The translations under genes were made by a program, and so were the position numbers. From contig CP087211.1 of NCBI GenBank assembly GCA_020912385.1, forward strand, positions 62,001 through 126,000: a stretch of DNA of 64,000 nt, given 5' to 3'. Below are positions 56,246-64,000 of the stretch, piece by piece. Position 1 is the first letter of the stretch. Each line of letters begins with the position of its first letter. The notes under the pieces were generated by a model. The model ran no database searches. It saw only the letters and a list, made by a program, of their open reading frames with translations, and was not told the DNA's origin. The stretch comes from Neofusicoccum parvum. Lineage: Eukaryota > Ascomycota > Dothideomycetes > Botryosphaeriales > Botryosphaeriaceae.

Positions 56246-58297
56246 CTAATCTTCGGGTAGTGGCTCATACTCGCCAATGTAGTAGCTGAGGTCTGCTCCT
56301 TTGAATGGAACTGTGCGAGATCGCAGAGCTTCGGACTCATCAATGCCCAGGCCATCTCCAGAAGGATCTTCAATCCAAGACATTCCTTTGCCCCAGTGAT
56401 CAAATCGATTCCCACGGTAGGTCCAGATTTAATTCTCCCATTTGTTCTCCGCCAGAACTTGCATGTATTGGAGGGAGCTTCCGGGCCACAGAGCAGTGAC
56501 CTTGCCTCCAGGACCGGATTTGACTGGTTGGAGCGGATACGTGAGCCACATGGAATCTTTTGGAATAGACACGGGAATTGAAAAGCAAACATTGAGAACT
56601 TACACCAGCTTCTACAGGATCCTGTCCAGACCGTTTGTCTCATGAAATCCTGCGTGTGTGTATCAAAATCTTGTTGAGCAGCTTTGGTGACATCAAATGT
56701 CTTGATACCCTCTCTCAGAACTTTCCGCAGTATTCGGATGAAGTAATCGCTCGTTGCCTCGAGAGCACCTGCTAAAGCTCAGCTTCTGTTTCAACGAGCG
56801 TCAGGTATTCTCGCAATTCAACATACCCATCAGGCTACCGTTTGAGATTGGTGTGTTTGGTCCCAGGAAGATGAGGTAGTTCGGGAATCCGGACACGCCC
56901 ATTCCCATGTACGAGACAGGGTTTGATTCCCACAGATCCTGCAAGTTGTCGTTCTCCCGTCCGATGATAGGGAAGCGTGGCCGGAACGTCGTGTCGAAGC
57001 CAGTAGCAGCAATCAGAACATCTGCCCGTCGAACTTGACCACCAACGCGGATACCTTCCTTCACAACGGCTTCGATGGGTTCGAAAACGGCCTGGACGTT
57101 GGATCTTTGCAGAGCCACCAGATAACTTTCTCCAGGGTTGATCCGCCTGCATCCCACTTCAAAGGATGGGATCAGCCTCTTCTGTAAGTCTTCGTCGTTG
57201 ATAAGACTCTTCATGCGCGACTCGAACTTGGCACGTAGGTCTTGCTGCTCCCCAGTTGATTTGAAAAAAGCCTTGAACATGCCATTGAACTGGTTTTCCA
57301 TCTCTTTCCTTGTCTTGACTGAGAAAGTAGAATCGTCTCGGAATCGCTGCATGTCCTGCACTGTGTAAGGAGGATTAATGGGCCCGTCTCGACTGCGTGC
57401 GAACGGTGGTGAGATCCATGAGGGCGTGCGAATGTAGACATCCACGTGGCCACATGTTTGCTGAATGCTCGGAAGAACTTGTACAGCACTTGCTCCCGCA
57501 CCAATGATAGCAACGCGTTTCCCCGAGAGATCCACGGAATCGTCCCAAGCCGCCGTGTGCAGCAGTCGACCGTCAAAATCGGATAGCCCGGCGATGTCAG
57601 GCATTCGGAAGTTGTTCAGAATGCCCCCAGCGTTGATAAGGATCTCGCTCTCGGCCGTTGCCTTTCCCTCTACCTCCACCTTCCATGTTCCTTGCTTCTC
57701 CTGCCACGTCGCACCCACTACCTTTGAGTTGTATTCGATATATTTTTCGAGGCTGAACCGTTTGCAGACTGATTTGAGGTAGTTCTGAATCTCCTTCGAC
57801 GTTGCGTAACTACCAGACGTAGTTTCAGACTAGTCTACAACGGAGCGCTAAAAGCCAACCGAAGAAAATGAAGCACTCACTATTGTGTCCAGTAAGGATT
57901 CGGGGCGAACGAATACTGGTAAATATGGCTTGGAACGTCACAAGCGCACCCTGAATAATAACTGGTCAAAAGAAGGTCTGGTTGAGCTTTGAGAATGTAG
58001 GATCTTCACCTGGATACCTGTTCTCGTACCAAGTTCCTCCCAGGTCGCTGGACTTTTCGAGAATCTGGAAATCAACATAGCCGGCTAAATGCATTTGTAG
58101 CTTGTACGCTTTTGGTCCGCATCAACACATGGGCCACAAGTAGGATCGTGAGAATGAATGACTGACCCATGAGGATCCCAGAAACTCTATCAGGCGACGA
58201 TTAGTACCGACAAAAGTGACAGTATGAGGTTTACTCACCCTGCCCCGACGACAATGCAGCGAAGCCGCTGCTTTGTTTGAGACTCACTTGATGCCAT
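56246..58297 (-). CDS. Baeyer-Villiger-type flavin monooxygenase with premature in-frame stop
   Basis: Seven exons, 58297-58239, 58186-58167, 58084-58010, 57950-57881, 57809-56827, 56768-56604 and from 56523. Phases join throughout. An N-terminal FAD motif (IVVGAG, then VSGILM) is followed by [12 protein letters not shown] with [13 protein letters not shown]. The NADP Rossmann motif is [11 protein letters not shown], and there is ATGFDTT. This is class B/BVMO architecture, with NADPH-dependent insertion of oxygen next to ketones or at heteroatoms. A TAA at 56431-56429 (after KWEN) ends the frame at 488 aa. The same frame then stays open for 60 more codons of family-like sequence ([15 protein letters not shown]) to a TAG at 56248-56246, which would make 549 aa, the normal length. 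Either the gene is truncated or recently inactivated, or there is a sequencing error. Confidence 0.82.
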
Positions 58298-58769
58298 CGT
58301 TTGGATAGTAAGTAGAACTGCCGTAGCTGGACATTAGAAATGTTTTAGAAGGGTGTTGTTCTCTTAAATTCCGCATTGTTCCGGCATTGGTCCATCGGAA
58401 AGGCTTGCGCAAGAGTTTCCTATCGCGAGGCCGATATGCGATGATAAGTCGGCGCGGACCCGGGTGGGGTCGGCAAAGTGATCCGAGGCGGGAATCTCCG
58501 CCAGAAGCCATCGTTCAGATTCTATTGTGCAAAGGCTTTCGTGCGGCTTTCCGGCTTCGCACCTCGTGCAAACTTTCACCAGTTCAGTAATGGACAGGAT
58601 CGGGAGACCAACCGCCGTCATCTGCTCAATAAGAACAAAACATAAGCCCAAAAATCGAGTCAGGCCTTTGAATTCACAAATGAGCATTTTCCACTGCAGT
58701 CCGCCACGGATCGGTAGAAATGGCAAATGGCTACTTCATCGGTGCTGCTATAGAGAGCGTTTTCTCTTT
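58298..58769. other. Short intergenic region
   Basis: Promoter side of the flavin monooxygenase and 3' end of the cupin gene; no gene recognised. Confidence 0.45.
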
Positions 58770-59494
58770 CTAACGAGCCATAGCTTGCTTCCAAATATCC
58801 ACCAACGGTCCATAAGGTCCTCTCACGGGATCATGCGAAGGTATCCTTATCTCAGAAATTTCCTGCCTCAGTGCGGCATGATCAACAGGCTTCTTGCCCA
58901 ACTCATTACGCCAATGAGGCGAGCCCAACAGTGATGTCAGCCTGTACGCCTACTGCTGGAAGAGGAGACGACACACCTTTGGATAGACGCCAATGTAAAG
59001 GTAGTCGATTGTAGCTGAAATTGAGGCATGTGCCACGCCAGCTGGAACAACGACCACATCGCCAGCATTCACGGAGACAACCACTCCACCGCTTTTGTCT
59101 GCACTGCCCTCGCCGAAGATCAGATCCGAGGAACCCTGAAAGACACCTTCAACGTAGTGATTCCCGTCAGCGTCCTGTGGAGCAGTGTACTACACTGCCG
59201 GCGTCCATGCCCACTCCATGGAGCTTACCGTAGCATTCATGGGTATTGGGGTGAAAATGCTTCACTTTGACCGTGCCGAATGTCCCCTGGTACCGAACGG
59301 TCAGCAAACGGGGTAGGTTTGAAGTACGATGGACTACAAACCTTCTTCTCCCACTCATTCCCTTCTAAAAATGTGGTTGCAGTGTCTTCGGCAGGAGGAT
59401 GTGGGAGCGCGCATCGGTACACCAAAACGGGGAGTCTACTATTAGGCGCATGTACGTTTGCATTGATCAGGTATTGCTCTGGTTCAGTAGACAT
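58770..59494 (-). CDS. Cupin-domain protein (YjlB-like), last intron acceptor lost
   Basis: Exons 59494-59342, 59286-59229, 59146-58977 and a last exon ending at 58770. The start MSTEPEQYLINANVHAPNS and VKVKHFHPNTHECYG (metal-binding His/Glu cluster of cupin motif 1) are typical. So are AGDVVVVPAGVAHASIS (motif 2) and the tail NELGKKPVDHAAL. Such cytosolic cupins are about 190 aa; their activity is not established. The first three exons are regular. After YPK a stop (CAGTAG) forces an intron, and homology predicts the next exon to begin GSPHWRNE at 58925. There the intron would end in TTG, not AG. The first usable in-frame AG is at 58903-58902, which deletes eight residues. The gene may therefore make a slightly shortened protein or be decaying. 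Confidence 0.8.
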
Positions 59495-59765
59495 GTGGTA
59501 GGTAGTTCTGCAATTGGAGAAAGCTCCTTTGGAGTATGGCGGTATTGGAAATTACAACGGCTGATTTGGAGGTGACATTCCCTTTATCGGTACACCGGGG
59601 AACCTCCGTCTTTTTACTATCATGGCTAGTATGACCCGGACCGGCTCCGGCGTCATTTCGTAAGATATCCGTTATCAGATGCGACATGGATAAATACACG
59701 CTTCTTATCGGTGATTACTCATGAGCTAGCTTCTCTCGTCAGCATGAGAGGGGAAATCCTAAAGT

Positions 59766-61026
59766 TCAACCGAAAAGCAACTTAACGTTCCCCAGCCCCA
59801 GAGCCGCAAGCTTCTCCTCAGCATACTCGAACACGCGCCTAAACGCCGCCAACCCCCCACGACACGCACCCGTCTCCAAATGCTGAGCCAGCCCACTCAG
59901 CGTCGAGAAAGACTTGATCTTGACCTCCTTCGTGCCCGCGGGAAGATCTTGGATAGGAATGAGCGGACAGTGGAAAATCTTTGGCGCGTGCGCTGCTGAA
60001 TTGACGTGCATTTCCAGGGCAATCGCGGTGCGGAACGGTCTTCGATTGGGGCAGAGCGGGCAGACGCGGGGACGATCCCGGCCGAGCTCCACAAGGGCGG
60101 AACTGCGCGTTTCCGCGCCGGTCTGGCCAAGGTCTTGGAACAACTCGTCCAAAGTTTCACTCGTCGCTGGTGTGAGAATCACAGAGCCAGCGGAGGACTC
60201 GACGTCTGATCCTTTCTGCGTGGCGAGCCGGAGGACTTGGTCACCTGTCAAGCTTGGACTGAGGATGTTAACATTTTGGAGCAATTAGCACATCAAGCCA
60301 AGAAAGCACGGAAACTCACCCAGGCGCAGCGACATCTTCGATGGCAGCATGGTCAACGATGTGTCCTTCAATATCGTTTGACATGACCATTGCATTCAGC
60401 CTCGCACGCGTGATTCGAGAGGGACATTTTCCGCTCTCCAGATGGTTCAACAGTGCAGACGGGATTGCGAACTTCTTCTGGCATAGGCCCCCTGTCGGAC
60501 AAGGTATGATACGCGGAGGTTTGTGTGTGCGCTTGTGGGCCTTCAGCGCCTTCTTCGTCGCGAACTTCTCATCGCATTTGGTGCACCCGTGCTGGAGAGT
60601 AGCTGGATCCTCGACACGGGCAATGTTGGGGCTTGGCCGGTGGTCCGGACGAGATCTGAAGTGCCGGTTCAAGCGTGCTGGGCTCCGATACACCTGGTCG
60701 CAGTGGCAGCAGTGCCTTTCAAGGTAACTGTCGTTGGGGTAGTCGCGCCCACAATCGCAGCAGGAATATTGCGCGGGATGCGAGATGTTTCGAGCGTGTT
60801 TTATGTGCTTTGCAATTGTGGAGAATGAGATTTTGCAGTGCGAGCAATAGCAGTGGCCTGTGTCTGCCTTGTGATTGTTTATCATCTCCAAACTTCTGAA
60901 ACGCTTGTAGCAAAGCCTGCATTGTGGGTGTTGGCTTCTTTCATGACTGTTTCGTTTCCCTTGAGTAGGAAAGGCGAGCTGACAAAAGCCGCATGCCCAC
61001 TTTCTGGCGGAGGGAGGTGTCGACAT
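59766..61026 (-). CDS. Multi-C2H2 zinc-finger protein
   Basis: Two exons, 61026-60320 and 60258-59766, close at 399 aa. The first ATG is at 61026 (MSTPPSARKWACGFC). At least five C2H2-like units follow: CGFCQLAFPTQGKRNSHE, CRLCYKRFRSLEMINNHKAD, CSHCKISFSTIAKHIKHA, CCDCGRDYPNDSYLERHC with an overlapping CDQVYRSPARLNRHF, and CTKCDEKFATKKALKAHKRT. A degenerate C-x-C unit follows (QKKFAIPSALLNHLESGKC). The C-terminal exon adds CPLCPNRRPFRTAIALEMH and LSGLAQHLETGAC. This type of fungal protein is probably nuclear, binding DNA or RNA. No paralogue or partner is seen nearby. Confidence 0.88.
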
Positions 61027-61654
61027 TGGACAGGCGTGTCTCAGATATCCGAGGTGAGGCGTTGGTGGATGCACTCTGAAAGGAGGGGAATTGCGTTGCC
61101 TCCAGGCTCCGGTGATGGGTTGGCCCTCAAGATAAAAGCAGGCAAATGACAGCCTGGGAACCCTTGTTTAGGTGGATCCGCACGATCCGCAAGTCTGTGC
61201 ACCTTTCGGGACTCTTCTCCAGCTCTTCACTATCGCTCCATCGAACCAGGTAGACGTACCGCGCAACACCGGGCTCAATCAGCGCCAATCATTGTGTGGC
61301 ACTACTACTTATCATGCATCCGGCCTGCCCGCGCACCGGAATAAGCAATTCCTTAACGCATCTGATGAAACTCAAGATTTGGTGATGTGCAGTCTGCGAT
61401 ACAGGTCCACCGTCTGCCTGGCGCCCACGTCATGGGAACTGGTGCAAACCCCCACTTGAACAGGGCCCGCGCCGCACGCGTGCAGCGCCACGTCAACGCC
61501 AAGTATACGCAGGCAGCAGCTCAAGAACCATCGCAGACATCAGTGCATATCGTTCCCGGCGGACTTAACTTGAGGCGCAGCAAGGATTACTGGTTGCTTG
61601 AGGTATAAAGCCCGGGGACTGGTCGGCTCACTTTATTATACAGTCAGGTTCAAT
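61027..61654. other. Divergent intergenic region
   Basis: About 630 bp between divergent starts of the zinc-finger gene and the exonuclease gene; presumably both promoters. No gene recognised. Confidence 0.45.
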
Positions 61655-63127
61655 ATGACGAGACGCAAGCACCAAAAACCCGCTAATGATGAATCCACGG
61701 TGTTGCGGCGTTGTGGAACGTCTGATGACCCCGCACAGAATCCTGGGGGTTCCCGGCCAAAAAAGGTGGACGGACTGGAAAAAGCATCCAAGGACGTCCC
61801 ACGATCGACAGCCACCTCGTACGTACAATTCAGACCACCTTATTCCTCGTATTCGCTGGGTCTGACCAATGCTGGTCCGCACCAACGCCGAAACAGCCTT
61901 GATACAGTCACACTAAGCCACCTTAATCGACTGCGGGAGTTGATCCTACCGACAGACACGCTCCCAGATCATGGATACATAGTGAAGTCTCTCGTCGGAG
62001 ATGAATTGGAGATGAAAAAGCACTGTCAGGGTTGTGGAAAAGGTAAGTCTCAGCAGCTGTCTGGAAAATGAAAACATCGTGAAAGCTAACCCTGGAAGCA
62101 ATGTCGCACTTCCGTAAAAGACGGGATCGAAAAGAAAAAAAAAGATCGGCCGAGCTAACAGAGAGAGAGGCGAACTGTGTCAACGCTGCGAAGGCAGCAC
62201 CCGAGGCTGAGAACGAAGATAACTCGACAGCTCCGGCGCACCGTGATCCCATTTTACGCTGCAAGTTCCACCCCGGCGTAAGACAAAACAAGGTCAGACT
62301 CCTCTTCCGACTCCAGGGTCAGCTCATGAAATTGACAGACGACCCTCTCCAAGGTCTGGTCCTGCTGCTTGCAGCCCTCGTCGGCGGCCCCTTGCTCAGG
62401 CGCCGAGCACCACATCCCGCGGCAGTACGCGCCGGGCGAGCTCGAGCGGTTCTGGCGCATCGCGGCGACGCCGCAGCCCAGCTCCCCGGCGCAGATCCGG
62501 GCGGCGGTGGCCATCGACTGCGAGATGGGCGAGGCGGCGACGGGGGACTCGGAGCTGATCCGGGTGACGATGGTCGACTACTTCACTTCCGAGGTGCTGG
62601 TCGACAGCCTGGTGTTCCCGGCCGTGGCCATGCGCGACCTGCGCACGCGCTTCTCGGGCGTCACCTGGGCGGCGCTGCACGACGCCCGCCGCCGCCGCGC
62701 CTGCCTGCTCGGCCGCGACAGCGCCAGGCGCGCCGTCTGGGCGTTCGTCGGCCCCGACACCGTCGTCGTCGGCCACTCGGCGAACCACGACCTGCTGGCT
62801 CTGCGCTGGGCGCACCCGACCGTCGTCGATACGGTGCACCTCGAGGCGCTGAGGCCGCCGGATCCTCCGGCCGCGAAGGGCGAGGATGCAGGCGAGGAGG
62901 CGACGGTCCCGGCGGAGGCGAACGGTGGCTCTGATGGTAACCCGGAGGTGGCCCAGGAGCAGAAAGGGACGCCGCGGCGTGCCAGTCCTATGTCACTGAA
63001 AAGGTTAGCCCTGGAGAGGCTTGGAAGGAACATACAAGCTGGTGGAAAGCGCGGCCATGACAGTCTTGAAGATGCGATTGCGGCGAGGGACTTGGCAAGG
63101 TGGGTAGTCTTGAGTGCTGGCAACTGA
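61655..63127 (+). CDS. DEDD-family RNA 3'-5' exonuclease (REXO/Rex4-like)
   Basis: Three exons, 61655-62042, 62099-62292 and 62354-63127, close at 451 aa. The first 130 aa are basic and disordered and end in a CQGCGK knuckle continued by exon 2. Next come CKFHPG and, after intron 2, VWSCC and PCSGAEHHIPRQY, together a CHORD-like zinc module preceding the nuclease. The nuclease shows Exo I AIDCEMGEA (D and E), Exo II GVTWAALHDAR followed by VGHSANHDLLALRWAHP (D), and Exo III GHDSLEDAIAARDL (H and D). All four acidic residues and the His are present. Members trim rRNA, snRNA or tRNA 3' ends in the nucleus. A low-complexity loop of about 45 aa separates Exo II and III. Confidence 0.9.
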
Positions 63128-63394
63128 TATGAGTGACTCGGCGTATCCCATCGGAGTGTTGTTAAGTGGGGGCCGCGTTGTGCGGCACAGCAGTGCCTGC
63201 ATGCAACAGGCGCGTAGATAATCGGTTCTATTGGCTCTCCTTGGTCCCTTTCGATGTTTCAGATGTGGTTTTCTACTTAGCGCGCGCGTGACAGGGACCT
63301 ATTGATCTTGACTGACGATGCTGTGGGGCTGTGCTGCCTGGTGGTGGTTGCGAGCCTTTATCACTTGGAGCCACGCACGTCTTCTCTCAACATT

Positions 63395-64000
63395 ATGCGA
63401 CCACATGTATATCCAATGGCGGGCTTGAAATTTTTACACACAAATCTTCGACAGGTACTAGCCAGTTCATCGGAGTTGAAGACACAGATTGACCAGCAAT
63501 GGCTTGAGTATGTTGACTTTTTCTGTCGGCGGATGGAACCTGCATTGGAGACCGTACCTGAGTTCTCCCAGCGTGAGGTAAGCTTCGAAACCTCAACACG
63601 TCTGCAGGCATGTCTTAAGCATGTAGTCGCTGATTGATCAGCGTCTTGATCCCACTGAGGCTTTGGTGGAGATATTGTCATGTGAAAGTCCGGCCAAGCA
63701 GAGCGAGCGGTTTCAAGGTCTCTACAGTAAGTCCAACCGGTAACGTCTTACATCACAGAAGTTAAGAAAGCCCAGCATCTCTACTACAGTTTAGGAACCA
63801 CTTCCAAACGGACTCTCCGCTGCAACAAGCTTTACTACTTCTTCTTTGGGAGATATACGCGCACAAGCCAGCCCACATTCGCTGCATGTTTGTTTTGGGG
63901 CTAAAGATCCTCAGGGGATATTTTCTAGAAGCAGAGCTGCCACAGAAGCCCAGTCTTGCCTCGGAAAGGAACCAGATCATCAACTTCCTGGTCACCCCGC
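63395..64000 (+). CDS. Partial uncharacterised gene at right edge
   Basis: Exons 63395-63577, 63642-63726 and 63776 to the window end join in frame. The start is provisional (ATG at 63395; an earlier exon is possible). Segments read TQIDQQWLEYVDFFCRRMEP, LDPTEALVEILSCESPAKQS and LLLLLWEIYAHKPAHIRCMF: helical, non-secreted and without a motif I can name. The protein continues past the window. Confidence 0.5.

Overview
The window reads as a nuclear contig from a filamentous ascomycete (Pezizomycotina). The genes are monocistronic and lie on both strands. They are cut by many short GT-AG introns, mostly about 48-80 nt. The protein families are typical of this group: Zn(II)2Cys6 regulator, multi-exon P450, iterative-style NRPS, fungal DUF7924-type protein, MFS carriers, PTS1-tagged oxidases. 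The species cannot be named from the sequence. No tRNA, rRNA, CRISPR or intact transposon was recognised. I built the gene models by hand from open frames, splice signals and frame arithmetic. Where exon phases are said to close, the summed exon length is a multiple of three and joins known motifs.

Left part (1-13 kb): a Cys/Ser-rich single-pass membrane protein; two divergently placed small secreted cysteine-rich proteins of one family, with a decayed third copy at 6.3 kb; a salicylate-hydroxylase-like FAD monooxygenase; a fungal IFI6/ISG12-like membrane protein; a DUF7924-like nuclear protein; and a short-chain dehydrogenase.

Middle (14-41 kb) looks like a secondary-metabolism neighbourhood around a two-module NRPS (A-T-C-A-T-C, about 2100 aa, 27.1-33.7 kb). 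It is divergent from a quinone-reductase/MECR-like MDR enzyme. Around them are a P450, a dienelactone hydrolase, a carboxymuconolactone-decarboxylase-like protein and a DHA1 MFS pump. Further left are an MCT-like MFS carrier, a peroxisomal D-amino-acid oxidase, a membrane-anchored dipeptidase and a secreted GH93-like hydrolase. An unusual palindrome, CAGCTC-N4-GAGCTG, occurs three times exactly and once degenerately, only between 17.5 and 38.1 kb.

Right part (43-64 kb): an uncharacterised 567-aa protein, then what may be a catabolic group. This contains a PTS1-tagged sarcosine/fructosyl-amino-acid-oxidase-like flavoenzyme, a Zn2Cys6 regulator, a Rieske oxygenase of the choline/betaine monooxygenase type, a sugar-porter MFS, a Baeyer-Villiger-type flavin monooxygenase with an in-frame stop near its C terminus, and a cupin whose last intron has lost its expected acceptor. 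Housekeeping-like genes follow: a multi-C2H2 zinc-finger protein, a DEDD RNA exonuclease, and a gene running off the right edge.
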